Shown one piece after another: positions 1 to 8,505 of a stretch of 24,089 nucleotides of DNA. How positions within the stretch are numbered: position 1 is the first letter of the stretch; each line of letters begins with the position of its first letter. The position numbers were made by a program, and so were the translations under genes. Under the pieces are notes generated by a model. It saw only the letters and a program-made list of their open reading frames with translations, ran no database searches and was not told the origin of the DNA. Origin of the DNA: Burkholderiales bacterium (lineage in GTDB: Bacteria; Pseudomonadota; Gammaproteobacteria; Burkholderiales; JAEUMW01); NCBI GenBank assembly GCA_016791285.1, contig JAEUMX010000226.1, positions 1 through 24,089 on the forward strand, written 5' to 3'.

Positions 1-1
1 G

Positions 2-286
2 GCCAAGTCCACCGAGGCGAATCGCACGATGCGGGATCGTGCTGCCTGGTTTGATCCGCGCCTTCGCAGGGGCACGTTCTTCTGGCCGAATTTTCGTCTC
101 TTTTCGGAGCGTCTCAAGGCGGTCACACGTGCGCCTGTCGGGCTGCAGGAGAAGCTGCTCTGTGCGTGGGTCGTGATCGTCTGGCAGACGGGATTCGCGG
201 TGCGCTTGTACCGACAGCGTTGGTCGAGAAGAATGGCCCGGTTCGTTGACTGGCTGGGGATAGGTGAAAAAGTGGGCAAGAACTAG
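2..286 (+). CDS. 3' end of a probable sulfotransferase-family protein (5' end outside window)
   Basis: The frame is open from the first bases of the window to a TAG at 284-286, so this is the C-terminal ~94 residues of a gene that begins upstream. The tail reads WFDPRLRRG, then PNFRLFSERL, then a basic and aromatic helix. That pattern resembles the C-terminal end of bacterial sulfotransferase-domain proteins, but the PAPS-binding motifs would lie outside the window, so the assignment is tentative. An internal ATG at 29 could start an 85-residue protein, but the frame stays open upstream of it. The stop shares the bases CTAG with the stop of opgH on the other strand, so the two genes end tail to tail with no spacer. 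Confidence 0.45.
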   Translation, partial: AKSTEANRTMRDRAAWFDPRLRRGTFFWPNFRLFSERLKAVTRAPVGLQEKLLCAWVVIVWQTGFAVRLYRQRWSRRMARFVDWLGIGEKVGKN

Positions 287-2829
287 GGATGTACGCCTTC
301 CTGGAACTTCGCCCCGTCCGCGACTCCGACCCAGCCCGGTTGCGCTTTCTCTGCTGCCCAGACTTCGAAGTGAAGCGAGGACAGCACCATCGGGTCGTCG
401 AGTAGAAGCGTCCGTTCCGGACCGGTTAGGGCTTCGGGGCCGCCCTCCAATGCCTTTTGCACGACCTCTGTCCGCTCCGCGCTCGGCGCCTCGTTCTCTA
501 CCTGACGCGCGCTGCCTGTGGCACATGCCACGGCATTGACAACGGGGTCAACGACGGCGGTGACGAAATCCGGCGCTGGCGCGGCCCGCCTCAGGTATCT
601 GTTCGTCATCCTGATCTCGAGCGGTGGCCAGGACTCTTCCGGGATCAGGAACAGACGCGCCTTGCGAAAGCTCTGTCCGAGCGAGGCGCGACTGGTGAAC
701 ACCGAGACCGGGATCGAGAGGATCAGCGCCCCGATGATGGGGAGCAGCCACCAGAGGTAGGCGGGATTCAGCCAGTAGATCCCGCTCGCCCAAACGACGC
801 CGAACAAGGTCTGTGTGCCGTGGCGCTTGATGGCTTCGGTCCAGGTGGTGGCGGCATCCTCGCGCGCGGGGGACTTCCAGCTTACCGTCCACCCCATCAG
901 CGCCGTCAGCACAAAACGGGTGTGGAACAGCATGCGGATGGGCGCGAGCAGCGCCGACATGAACATCTCGGCGACCGTGCTTGCCATCAGGCGAACACCA
1001 TCGCCATAGGGATGGGTGCCTTTTGCACCGAGCAGCAGCATGCCGAAGATCTTGGGCAGGAAGAGCAGCGTGGCCGTGGCGCTGAAGAGTGCGATCGCCC
1101 ATTCCGGATGCCACTCGGGCCATACCGGGAATAACTGATAAGGCTCGGGAAAATAGGTGGGCGGCCTCAGTGCATGCTCTGCGAGCAGCCACGTGGACAC
1201 GATGAGAAAGGCGAACCACAGCGGCGCCGAGAGATACGCCATCACTCCGGTCATGAACACGGCGCGGTGGGCGGGGTGTAGTCCCTTCATGAGGAAGAGC
1301 CGGAAGTTCATCAGATTCCCCTGGCACCACCGACGATCACGCTTGAGTTCGTCGATCAGGTTGGGAGGCATCTCCTCATAGCTGCCGGGCAGATCGTAAG
1401 CAATCCAGACCGCCCAGCCAGCGCGGCGCATCAACGCTGCCTCCACGAAATCGTGCGACAGGATCTCGCCCGAGAGAGAGCCGCTCCCCGGCAGCCGCCC
1501 CAACGCGCAGTGGCGAATGAAGGGAGCCACCCGGATGATGGCGTTATGTCCCCAGTAGTGGGATTCCCCGAGCTGCCAATAATGCAGACCGGCCGTGAAG
1601 AGCGGGCCATATACGCAGGTTGCAAACTGCTGCATGCGAGCATAGAGCGTCTCGCGGCCGGCTGCGCGCGGTGCGGTCTGGATAATGCCCGCGTTGGGGT
1701 TGGCCTCGGCCATGCGCACCAGACTGGTGATACAGCGGCCGCTCATCACGCTGTCGGCATCCAGCACGATCATGTAGCGGTAGTTCTTGCCCCAGCGCCG
1801 GCAGAAGTCGGCGACGTTACCGCTCTTGCGCTTGATCCGATGCCGTCGCCAGCGATGGAAGATGCGACCGAAGCCGCCCACGGCCCGACAAAGCTCCAGC
1901 CACGCTGCGACTTCGGCGACTCGCGTTTCCAGGTTGCTGCTGTCGGAGAGCACGAAGAAGTCGAAGTGCTCGAGTTCCCCGGTCATCGCCACGGATCGAT
2001 AGGTGGCGCGCAAGCCGGCAAAGACGCGCGCGACATCCTCGTTGCAGATCGGCATCACCACGGCCGTCCGCGCGTCGTCGGCGATGGGTGCATCCTCCGC
2101 CACCGTGCGCGAGATGGCGTAACGGTCGCGACCGATCAGGAGCAGGAAGAAGCCAGCCATGGCGGTCCAGAAACCGGCGGAGACCCAGCCGAACAGGATC
2201 GCGAACAGGACGAGCAACAGCGTTTCGAGCGGCTGGCCGCCGTGATAGGGCAGTACCGCGCTCATGAATTCCGTGGCCACGACCGTCTGCGCGATCACGA
2301 GCGCGAGCAGCACGATGCGCCGGCGCAAGCCGGCGGGGTGCCAGTCGACTGTTCGGGGGTCGGCGACTTCGTCGTGTCCGCCCGGTGCTTCAGGTGTGTG
2401 CTGCCGGCGCGCGGCCCCGGGTACGATCAGCTTGCTTCCCCACGGCTGCAGCAGGCGCGCAACCCAGCCCTTCGCCCACGGTTGCGGCACCATCGACGAT
2501 CGGTTCAGCGGTGGCGTGGTGACGATGCGCAGCCGCGGCGGTCGGTCCACGGCAAGATGTGGTCCGGCGCCGCCGCTTGCGCCGTAGGCGAGCGACAATC
2601 GCCGCTCGATCGACTGATACGCGGGGTTGTCCTGGGCATTCGCGTTTTCCGCCAGGGCGCGGTGGAGGTTGGCCATCGCCTCCCGCGTGCTGTTGGCCGC
2701 CATGCCGCGCACGCGCGCCATCAGGGCGGTACGCTTCTCGTCGCTGAGCGCCAGTCGGTCGAGATACTCTTCACACCGATCGAAGCGTCCACGCGAGTCC
2801 GTCAGTTCGGGGGCAGTATGTAGCTCCAC
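283..2829 (-). CDS. opgH: Glucans biosynthesis glucosyltransferase H
   Basis: OpgH (MdoH) is the inner-membrane GT2 glucosyltransferase that polymerises the glucan backbone of osmoregulated periplasmic glucans from UDP-glucose and passes it across the membrane. The GTG start at 2829 gives 848 residues, matching the ~847 of E. coli MdoH. The N-terminal EEYLDRLAL aligns with the E. coli start region. Membrane segments lie near residues 172-190 and 203-233. The GT2 core shows MPICNED (about 259-265) and the DADS metal site (357-360), and further on SHDFVEAAL and RDRRWCQGN, followed by several more membrane helices. The GTG lies 28 bases inside opgG and has no visible Shine-Dalgarno, so translational coupling is likely. 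The next in-frame ATG would lose the conserved N-terminus. The frame stays open far upstream only because it shadows opgG. Confidence 0.93.
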   Translation of the reverse strand: MELHTAPELTDSRGRFDRCEEYLDRLALSDEKRTALMARVRGMAANSTREAMANLHRALAENANAQDNPAYQSIERRLSLAYGASGGAGPHLAVDRPPRLRIVTTPPLNRSSMVPQPWAKGWVARLLQPWGSKLIVPGAARRQHTPEAPGGHDEVADPRTVDWHPAGLRRRIVLLALVIAQTVVATEFMSAVLPYHGGQPLETLLLVLFAILFGWVSAGFWTAMAGFFLLLIGRDRYAISRTVAEDAPIADDARTAVVMPICNEDVARVFAGLRATYRSVAMTGELEHFDFFVLSDSSNLETRVAEVAAWLELCRAVGGFGRIFHRWRRHRIKRKSGNVADFCRRWGKNYRYMIVLDADSVMSGRCITSLVRMAEANPNAGIIQTAPRAAGRETLYARMQQFATCVYGPLFTAGLHYWQLGESHYWGHNAIIRVAPFIRHCALGRLPGSGSLSGEILSHDFVEAALMRRAGWAVWIAYDLPGSYEEMPPNLIDELKRDRRWCQGNLMNFRLFLMKGLHPAHRAVFMTGVMAYLSAPLWFAFLIVSTWLLAEHALRPPTYFPEPYQLFPVWPEWHPEWAIALFSATATLLFLPKIFGMLLLGAKGTHPYGDGVRLMASTVAEMFMSALLAPIRMLFHTRFVLTALMGWTVSWKSPAREDAATTWTEAIKRHGTQTLFGVVWASGIYWLNPAYLWWLLPIIGALILSIPVSVFTSRASLGQSFRKARLFLIPEESWPPLEIRMTNRYLRRAAPAPDFVTAVVDPVVNAVACATGSARQVENEAPSAERTEVVQKALEGGPEALTGPERTLLLDDPMVLSSLHFEVWAAEKAQPGWVGVADGAKFQEGVHP

Positions 2830-4325
2830 GTTTCGGATACCGTGTTGGCGTCGCCTTTCAGGAACGCTCGAATCTCCACCGGCTTGGACTCTTCGAGGCG
2901 ACGCACGCGCAGAACCAAGCGCCATCCACCCGTGACGTCGTTGCGATGGACCACTTGCTCGACGATCTCGCCATTGGCGTCGACGGTGACGTTGCCGGAC
3001 AGGGTCGTGTCCGTCGGCAGCTTCCTGAGCGCCGGCCCCTCGAAGTCGATCACGAGACCGATGCTCTCGTCCGGATTGCGGGTATAACCACGACCACGGC
3101 GCGTCTGCGTGACCCAGGCCAGCGGCGCTCGTGTCTCCGAATCCTTCTGCCAGAGGATACGGTACTCGAATTCGAAGGGCTTGCGCAGTGCGGGCGGGGT
3201 GTCGGGCACCCAGAAGACGACGATATTGTCGTTGGTCTCGTCGGGCGAGGGTATCTGTACCAGCTCGACGCGGCCGGCTCCCCACTTGCCCTTTGGTTCG
3301 ACCCAGGCGCTCGGACGGCGTTCGTAGCGTGCTTCCAGGTCTTCGTAGCGGCTGAAATCGCGGTCGCGCTGCATCAGCCCAAAACCCAGCGGATTGTCGA
3401 GGGCGAACGACGTTACCAGCAATCGCTTGGGGTTCGTGAGCGGTCGCCAGATCCATTCCCCGGTACCGGACTGGATCAGCAGCCCGTCCGAGTCGTGCAC
3501 CTCCGGGCGATAGTCCTCGGTGCTCGACCGTTGATTCTCGCCGAACGTGAACATGCTGTTGAGCGGGGCCAACCCGAGCTTGCTCACGTTCTCGCGCAGG
3601 TAGATCTGTGCCTTCACGTCGACGACGGTTTCGACCCCCGGCTTGAGGAGAAACCGATACGCTCCGGTCACCCGTTTCGAATCCAGCAGCCCATAGATCG
3701 TCAACTCTCGCGCATTGGCCGTCGGCTGCTCGATCCAGAACTCGACGAAGCGTGGAAATTCCTCGCCCGAAATGAGCGCCGTGTCGACCGCGAGTGCGCG
3801 CGCCGAAAGACCGTACACCTGCCCTTTGCCGATCGCACGGAAATAGCTCGCGCCGAGAAATACCAGGACCTCGTCCTTGTACTTCGGCGTGTTGACGGGG
3901 TAGTGCACGCGGAAGCCGGCAAAGCCCAGGCCCTGCAGCTTCTGCTGGTCGACCTTGTTGGCGCCGAAGTCGAACAGGTCGGGACTGAACTTGATCTCGC
4001 GGACGCGTCCGGCCGCCACCTCGTTGATCTTTACCGGCTGGTCGAAGTAGAAACCCCGGTGAAAGAACGCGAGCTCGAAGGGCGACTTGGTGCCCCGCCA
4101 CCAAGCCTCGGTCGGCTTGAATCGGATGTCGCGATAGCGGTCGTAGGTCAACCCCTGCAACTCTTTCGGCAGGGGCATGGCTTCGTCCTTCTTGAAGGGG
4201 GCGGCCGCCAACTGCTTTGCCCGCTGCGCCACATCCGCGAAGCCGAAGGCGAGCGCACCGTGGCTGACGAACAATGCCAGCAGCGCCAAGAACGCAGCAG
4301 GACCGATCCTGCGCCCGCGCATCAT
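2802..4325 (-). CDS. opgG: Glucan biosynthesis protein G, periplasmic
   Basis: OpgG (MdoG) is a periplasmic protein needed for making branched osmoregulated periplasmic glucans. The 507 residues compare with 511 in E. coli. A signal peptide ends at ALA before FGF (about residue 27). Segments conserved in the family are obvious: PVKINEV, LGFAGFRVHYP, GASYFRAIGKGQVYGLSARALA, GEEFPRF, GEWIWRPL, RDFSRYEDLEARY, PKGKWG, DETNDNIV and the terminal SETWSYILPPN. The start is the ATG at 4325, whose ATGA overlaps the stop of the upstream acyltransferase remnant. A second ATG follows directly at 4322. The 3' end overlaps opgH by 28 bases. The operon order acyltransferase-opgG-opgH suggests that the upstream gene once decorated the glucan. 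Confidence 0.95.
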   Translation of the reverse strand: MMRGRRIGPAAFLALLALFVSHGALAFGFADVAQRAKQLAAAPFKKDEAMPLPKELQGLTYDRYRDIRFKPTEAWWRGTKSPFELAFFHRGFYFDQPVKINEVAAGRVREIKFSPDLFDFGANKVDQQKLQGLGFAGFRVHYPVNTPKYKDEVLVFLGASYFRAIGKGQVYGLSARALAVDTALISGEEFPRFVEFWIEQPTANARELTIYGLLDSKRVTGAYRFLLKPGVETVVDVKAQIYLRENVSKLGLAPLNSMFTFGENQRSSTEDYRPEVHDSDGLLIQSGTGEWIWRPLTNPKRLLVTSFALDNPLGFGLMQRDRDFSRYEDLEARYERRPSAWVEPKGKWGAGRVELVQIPSPDETNDNIVVFWVPDTPPALRKPFEFEYRILWQKDSETRAPLAWVTQTRRGRGYTRNPDESIGLVIDFEGPALRKLPTDTTLSGNVTVDANGEIVEQVVHRNDVTGGWRLVLRVRRLEESKPVEIRAFLKGDANTVSETWSYILPPN

Positions 4326-4672
4326 GATGCGGCAACCGCCGTCCGCGTTCGCAGGTAACGCGCGGCGACCAGTCGATCGCTCCGGCGCTCGATTAGGCAA
4401 TACAGCAACCAGCCAGCGCCGATGCTGGCACTCCACGCGATCAGGAGACCGAGGACGTTGGCGGTCAGATCGGCCTGAAAAAAGCGAAACACTGCGGCGT
4501 TGATGAGCATGCATACCGGGAATTGAACGAGGAACACCGAGTACGAAATACGTGCGAGAGAAGACACCCACGACGCGGCTGGCCAGCGTTCGGGCAGCCG
4601 CGGCACGAAAAGCTGCGAAGCCGCGGCCTTCAGCACGTCGACGAGCGGCATTCTCGAGAGGCGATCGCTCAC
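4322..4672 (-). pseudogene. Acyltransferase-3 family remnant with apparent internal in-frame deletion (OpgC-like?)
   Basis: The frame encodes 116 residues from a GTG at 4672; an ATG at 4651 is the alternative, and neither has a good ribosome-binding site. The N-terminal PLVDVLKAAASQLFV matches my recollection of the N-terminus of betaproteobacterial acyltransferase-3 proteins. Within a few residues it continues into ARISYSVFLVQFPVC and two membrane helices that look like the C-terminus of the same family. Such proteins normally have ~350 residues and about ten helices, so some 200-250 residues appear to be missing in frame. Its TGA overlaps the opgG ATG (ATGA). By position it may descend from a glucan-substituting enzyme like OpgC. 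A functional short membrane protein cannot be excluded. The frame stays open back to a TAG at 4772-4774, without another good start. Confidence 0.6.
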
Positions 4673-4788
4673 TGGACTCGGGGGCTTGGTGGAGACAGGT
4701 GCATCAATCTGCGGCGTGACGATGTTCTTTTCTTCTTGGCCTGGCGGGCGCCGGGGAAATGCGCCCTTATTCTAACGCAGGCGTGTCC

Positions 4789-4808
4789 TGTCACGCGTGG
4801 CCGTGACA
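4789..4808. promoter_or_regulatory. Perfect inverted repeat upstream of hemW (candidate operator or hairpin)
   Basis: TGTCACG (4789-4795) and CGTGACA (4802-4808) form perfect 7-base arms around a 6-base spacer, in the 190-base gap between the opg operon and hemW, which point away from each other. The dyad lies about 55 bases before the hemW start. It could be a dimeric repressor or activator site. No run of T follows, so a terminator is unlikely. No regulator gene is nearby, and I cannot name the binding protein. Confidence 0.35.
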
Positions 4809-4862
4809 TGCCCACCGGCCGCGGCTACCATCTGGACATGATCGGTTCGTCGAGTCGACGCA

Positions 4863-6059
4863 GTGCCTGACGTCGCCATCGCGGTCCCGCGCGACGGGAG
4901 CCGCGTGCGCTTTGCTGCGCTGCCGCCGCTCTCCGTCTACGTACACGTTCCCTGGTGCGTCCGCAAATGCCCCTACTGCGACTTCAACAGCCACGAGGCG
5001 AAGGGGGCGCTGCCGGAGCCGGAATACGTCGCCGCGCTGGCTGCGGACCTGGAAAGCGCCTTGCCCCAGGTCTGGGGCCGCAAGGTGTACACCGTGTTCT
5101 TCGGCGGCGGTACCCCGAGCCTCCTGTCGGCGCGCGCCATAGACGATGTGCTGGGAGCGATTCGCGCGCGGCTTCCGCTTGCTCCGGATGCGGAAGTGAC
5201 GCTGGAAGCGAATCCCGGAGCCTGCGAAGCGGAAAAGTTCGCCGCGTTTCGGACGGCGGGCGTGACCCGGCTTTCCATCGGCGTTCAGAGTTTTCACCCG
5301 GGTCACCTGCAGTCGCTCGGCCGCATCCACGACGATCGGCAGGCGCGGCGCGCCATCGAGATCGCGCAGGCGAGCTTCGATGACATCAACCTCGACGTGA
5401 TGTACGGGCTGCCGGGTCAGACGCTCGAAGAAGCACGGGCCGATATCGAGACCGCTGTGTCGTTCGGGACGACACACCTCTCCGCGTACCACCTCACCAT
5501 CGAGCCGAACACGTACTTTCACCGCTACCCGCCGCAGTTGCCCGGAGATGACCTCGCCGCGGACATGCAGGAGCTGGTCGAGGACACGCTGACGGCCCGG
5601 GGCTACGAGAACTACGAGACGTCCGCCTATGCGCGCCCGGGCCACGGATGCCGTCACAACCTCAACTACTGGCGATTCGGTGATTATCTGGGCATCGGCG
5701 CCGGCGCACATAGCAAGATTTCCTTGCCGGATCGCGCCGTGCGCGAAGTGCGGGTAAAGCACCCCAGGGAATACCTGAACGCCATCCAGCAAGGTCGTCA
5801 CGTCGACATGGCGCAAGACGTGGCACCCCGTGACCTGCCCTTCGAATTCATGATGAACGCGCTTCGGCTCACGGCGGGGTTTCCGCTGCGTCTCTTCGAG
5901 GAGCGCACGGGTCTGCCGCTCGCCGTCGGGCTGCACGGTCTTAACGTTGCCGAGGCGCGTGGGTTCATCGTGCGCGACCACGAGCGTGCCGCGCCGACCT
6001 TGCTCGGGCGCCGGTTCCTGAACGAGGCGCTGCAGATCTTCCTGCCGCCGTCGCGCTAA
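4863..6059 (+). CDS. hemW: Radical SAM heme chaperone HemW
   Basis: HemW is a heme-binding radical SAM protein (long annotated as an oxygen-independent coproporphyrinogen oxidase) that delivers heme to membrane respiratory enzymes. From the GTG at 4863 it has 398 residues. The [4Fe-4S]/SAM motif is C32-VRK-C36-PY-C39. It is followed by FFGGGTPSLL, LEANPG, RLSIGVQSF, NLDVMYGLPGQ, HLSAYHLTIEPNT and the HNLNYW motif, with a C-terminal HemW domain. It has the CxxxCxxC spacing without the additional N-terminal region typical of true HemN. An alternative GTG at 4905 has a better upstream GGGAG and would remove 14 non-conserved residues. hemW often sits beside rdgB in related genomes, but not here. 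It ends 3 bases from the convergent DUF1499 gene. Confidence 0.95.
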   Translation: MPDVAIAVPRDGSRVRFAALPPLSVYVHVPWCVRKCPYCDFNSHEAKGALPEPEYVAALAADLESALPQVWGRKVYTVFFGGGTPSLLSARAIDDVLGAIRARLPLAPDAEVTLEANPGACEAEKFAAFRTAGVTRLSIGVQSFHPGHLQSLGRIHDDRQARRAIEIAQASFDDINLDVMYGLPGQTLEEARADIETAVSFGTTHLSAYHLTIEPNTYFHRYPPQLPGDDLAADMQELVEDTLTARGYENYETSAYARPGHGCRHNLNYWRFGDYLGIGAGAHSKISLPDRAVREVRVKHPREYLNAIQQGRHVDMAQDVAPRDLPFEFMMNALRLTAGFPLRLFEERTGLPLAVGLHGLNVAEARGFIVRDHERAAPTLLGRRFLNEALQIFLPPSR

Positions 6060-6062
6060 GCG

Positions 6063-6533
6063 CTACTCGACCACTCCTTTCTCGCGCAGCGTCGCGCGCA
6101 GTTGCTCGACGCGCTCGCGGTTCACACCGAAGTCGTAGTAGCCGAACCGGGACGCCGACCGCACCGCCACTTCCCGCTGTTGCGCGCGCAACAGGAACTC
6201 CACGTCGTCGATGAAGCGCAGTCGGCCCGTGGTGAATTCGACGCTGAGGTAGTCGGGTGTTGCCTGCACGATTCGCGTGTCGGGGGTGGCCTCGATGAGG
6301 CGCTTCAATTCGCCCCACGCCTCTGCCGGCGGCATCTTGAGACGAAACGGCGCGATCGCGTGCTTGGGATTGATCGCGTCGCTGCTGACGCAGTTGTTGC
6401 GATCGGGACAGGCCGCGAGCAGGCCGGACTTCGCGCCGGGTGCCTGGGCGTGTGCGGCGGCCATCGCGAGCAGCGACGTCGTGAGTCCGATTGCGGTGCG
6501 TAAGCGGACCGTGTTTCGAATCGCGATTCTCAT
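6063..6533 (-). CDS. DUF1499 family secreted protein
   Basis: The 156-residue protein has an N-terminal signal peptide (basic start, hydrophobic stretch, AHA-QA cleavage region near residue 29). Its mature part carries the DUF1499 hallmarks: [10 protein letters not shown] near the start, then [10 protein letters not shown] and [20 protein letters not shown] near the end. The function of the family is unknown. The paired cysteines in the CPxxxNCVS segment could form a disulfide in the periplasm. The ATG at 6533 overlaps the trmB stop (ATGA), so it is probably co-translated as the last gene of a thiS-thiG-trmB transcript. It ends tail to tail with hemW. Confidence 0.85.
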   Translation of the reverse strand: MRIAIRNTVRLRTAIGLTTSLLAMAAAHAQAPGAKSGLLAACPDRNNCVSSDAINPKHAIAPFRLKMPPAEAWGELKRLIEATPDTRIVQATPDYLSVEFTTGRLRFIDDVEFLLRAQQREVAVRSASRFGYYDFGVNRERVEQLRATLREKGVVE

Positions 6534-7270
6534 GGTTCGGTTCCTCCGTTCTCGCGAATCGGCGCGGTGATCGAAACCGCCCGGATGCGACGAAAAATGA
6601 TGTCGTGGACCGCGTGTCCGAGCCGCAAACCGCGCTGCTCGAACTTGGTGAGCGGTCGATAGCCGGGGCGGGGCGCGTATCCCGAAACAGTGTTGGCGAG
6701 GCGCGGCTCGGCAGTGAGCACGGCGAGCACGTGCTCGGCATAAGGCACCCAGTCGGTTGCGATGTGCAGGTAGCCGCCGGGCTCGAGGCGCTCCGACAGC
6801 AAGGTCGCGAACGGGGGCTGGATGAGGCGTCTCTTGTGGTGCCGCAGCTTCGGCCAGGGGTCGGGAAAGAAGACGTGAATCCCGGCCAGCGACGCGGGTG
6901 GGATCATGCGCCTCAGCACCTCCACCGCATCGTGCTGGATGATCCGCACGTTCCCGAGCCCGCGCTCGGCGATCAGCTTCAGCAGGCTGCCGACGCCGGG
7001 TGCGTGCACTTCGATGCCGAGGTAGTCATTCTCCGGGTGGGTCGCCGCAATCGCGGCAGTGGTCTCGCCCATGCCGAATCCGATTTCGAGCACCTTCGGC
7101 GCGGGGCGACCGAACTCGGCGCACAGATCGAGCGATGCGTCGCGGAAGGGTATGCCGTAGCGGGGCAGCAGTTCCCTGTGGGCGCGCTGCTGGGCGTTCG
7201 AGATGCGCCCCTGACGCAGCACGTAGCTGCGGATCGGGCGGGTGTCGGGAGCGGCGTCCATGGCGGGCAT
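6530..7270 (-). CDS. trmB: tRNA (guanine-N7-)-methyltransferase TrmB
   Basis: TrmB methylates N7 of G46 in the variable loop of a subset of tRNAs, using S-adenosylmethionine. The 246 residues show the SAM-binding motif EIGFGMGET (62-70), [13 protein letters not shown], the family signature [30 protein letters not shown], and the terminal [12 protein letters not shown] that contributes to substrate binding. The ATG at 7270 is used; the ATG three codons on at 7261 is equally plausible, and neither has a strong Shine-Dalgarno. It lies 40 bases downstream of thiG and overlaps the DUF1499 gene by ATGA. Confidence 0.96.
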   Translation of the reverse strand: MPAMDAAPDTRPIRSYVLRQGRISNAQQRAHRELLPRYGIPFRDASLDLCAEFGRPAPKVLEIGFGMGETTAAIAATHPENDYLGIEVHAPGVGSLLKLIAERGLGNVRIIQHDAVEVLRRMIPPASLAGIHVFFPDPWPKLRHHKRRLIQPPFATLLSERLEPGGYLHIATDWVPYAEHVLAVLTAEPRLANTVSGYAPRPGYRPLTKFEQRGLRLGHAVHDIIFRRIRAVSITAPIRENGGTEP

Positions 7271-7310
7271 TCGCGCAGCGCTGCGGCGCCGGCCGATTGC
7301 ACGGGCGGGC

Positions 7311-8108
7311 TCAGGCCGCCTTCGGGGCCTGTGAAATCATGCCCGCGGTCGGGCTGCTCGGCGCTGCCGCGTAGTGCTTCTTCGGCATGCGCCCGGCACG
7401 GTAAGACTCGCGTCCGGCTTCCACCGCCTTCTTCATCGCGGAGGCCATGAGCACCGGATCCTTCGCCGCGGCGATGGCGGTGTTCATCAGCACGCCGTCG
7501 CAGCCGAGCTCCATCGCAATGGCGGCGTCGGAGGCGGTGCCCACTCCCGCGTCGACCAGCACGGGAACCCTGGCATTCTCGATGATGATCTGGAGGTTCC
7601 ACGGATTGAGAATCCCCATCCCGGACCCTATCAGCGAGGCGAGCGGCATGACGGCACAGCAGCCGATCTCTTCGAGCGCTTTCGCGATGATCGGATCGTC
7701 GGATGTGTAGACCATCACGTCGAACCCTTCCGCGACCAGTGTCTGGGCTGCTTTCAACGTCTCCACCACGTTCGGGAAGAGCGTCGTCGGGTCGCCGAGC
7801 ACCTCGAGCTTCACGAGGCGGTGGCCGTCCAGCAGCTCGCGCGCGAGTCGCAGGGTACGCACCGCTTCGTCCGCCGAGTAACAGCCCGCGGTGTTCGGCA
7901 GAATCGTATACCGCGACGGCGGCAAGGCTTCGAGCAGGCTCGGCTCGTTCGCATTCTGGCCGATGTTGGTGCGGCGGATCGCGACGGTCACGATCTCGGC
8001 GCCGCTTGCCTCCACCGCGCGGCGCGTTTCGTCGAAATCCTTGTACTTGCCCGTCCCGACGAGCAGGCGGGAGGCGTAGGCACGGCCGGCAATCACGAGC
8101 GGGTCCAT
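7311..8108 (-). CDS. thiG: Thiazole synthase ThiG
   Basis: ThiG condenses 1-deoxy-D-xylulose 5-phosphate, dehydroglycine and the sulfur of ThiS thiocarboxylate to form the thiazole phosphate of thiamine. The 265 residues form the expected TIM barrel. Visible motifs are [10 protein letters not shown], the TVAIRR segment, LPNTAGC, the Schiff-base lysine K100 in [29 protein letters not shown] and the phosphate-binding [12 protein letters not shown], then [11 protein letters not shown]. The C-terminal tail after AGRM is longer and Ala/Pro-rich. Its partner thiS is 72 bases upstream on the same strand; thiC, thiD and thiE are not in the window. No Shine-Dalgarno is clear, and an inverted repeat lies 18 bases before the start. 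Confidence 0.97.
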   Translation of the reverse strand: MDPLVIAGRAYASRLLVGTGKYKDFDETRRAVEASGAEIVTVAIRRTNIGQNANEPSLLEALPPSRYTILPNTAGCYSADEAVRTLRLARELLDGHRLVKLEVLGDPTTLFPNVVETLKAAQTLVAEGFDVMVYTSDDPIIAKALEEIGCCAVMPLASLIGSGMGILNPWNLQIIIENARVPVLVDAGVGTASDAAIAMELGCDGVLMNTAIAAAKDPVLMASAMKKAVEAGRESYRAGRMPKKHYAAAPSSPTAGMISQAPKAA

Positions 8109-8125
8109 GGCAGGCGAGGCGAGAA

Positions 8126-8150
8126 GTAATCGGGAAAACCGGAAGATTAC
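8126..8150 (-). promoter_or_regulatory. Intercistronic inverted repeat between thiS and thiG
   Basis: GTAATC (8126-8131) and GATTAC (8145-8150) are perfect complements across 13 bases that can pair further with a bulge. The hairpin would sit in the thiS-thiG mRNA 18 bases before the thiG ATG. It could stabilise the transcript or tune thiG translation. No T run follows in the direction of transcription, so it does not look like a full terminator. Confidence 0.3.
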
Positions 8151-8180
8151 CCGCTGTGGGGCAAATTGTCCCGAGCCGCT

Positions 8181-8384
8181 TCAGCCGCCGCCTACCGCCA
8201 CCACGATCTCGATGCGATCGCCATCGGCAAGCCGCTGCTCGCAGAACTGGCTGCGTGGGACGATCTCGCCATTGCGTTCGAGGGCGATCTTCTTGCCTGT
8301 GAGCTCCAGCCGCTCCAGCAACTGGCTCACGCTCATGACCGCGTCGAATGCGCGCGGCTCTCCATTGATGGTAATGGCGATCAC
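8181..8384 (-). CDS. thiS: Sulfur carrier protein ThiS
   Basis: ThiS is the ubiquitin-like carrier that holds the thiazole sulfur as a C-terminal thiocarboxylate. The 67 residues begin ITINGEP, contain a VSQLLERLELTGKKIALERNGEIVPRS core in pieces typical of the family, and end with the essential diglycine (VAVGGG). The start is the GTG at 8384; no in-frame ATG is available before the conserved ITING strand. No Shine-Dalgarno is visible. It leads the thiS-thiG-trmB-DUF1499 set. Confidence 0.93.
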   Translation of the reverse strand: MIAITINGEPRAFDAVMSVSQLLERLELTGKKIALERNGEIVPRSQFCEQRLADGDRIEIVVAVGGG

Positions 8385-8388
8385 TGCT

Positions 8389-8415
8389 AAGCTATGTGTT
8401 GGTTTTCAACAGCTT
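8389..8415 (-). promoter_or_regulatory. Hairpin directly before the thiS start
   Basis: On the + strand, AAGC (8389-8392) and TGTTG (8397-8401) pair with CAACA (8407-8411) and GCTT (8412-8415), leaving a TATG bulge and a GTTTT loop. On the thiS strand this hairpin ends 4 bases before the GTG. Just upstream is TAGAAT (8423 down to 8418), a possible -10 box. I see none of the conserved TPP riboswitch sequence, so thi control by that switch is not supported here. Confidence 0.3.
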
Positions 8416-8505
8416 AAATTCTAGCACGCACGCGTCGCCGCGGTGGAAGGGCGGTGGCGTCACGCGATCCGGGGCGGTCCTTCAGCGGCCGGCTTCGAGC
8501 AAGAT

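Noticed and set aside
2830..4335. The opgH frame continues open for another 502 codons upstream
   Set aside because: This part is a frame-shifted shadow of opgG; its translation has no family features and is Arg/Gly/Ala-rich.
1453..4358. Long + strand frames opposite opgH and opgG (456 and 470 codons)
   Set aside because: They are mirrored frames caused by high GC at third positions; the translations lack motifs and the minus-strand genes are certain.
4523..4870. A + strand frame with an ATG ending at 4870, just across the hemW start
   Set aside because: It crosses the acyltransferase remnant in antisense and the intergenic gap; no protein features are seen.
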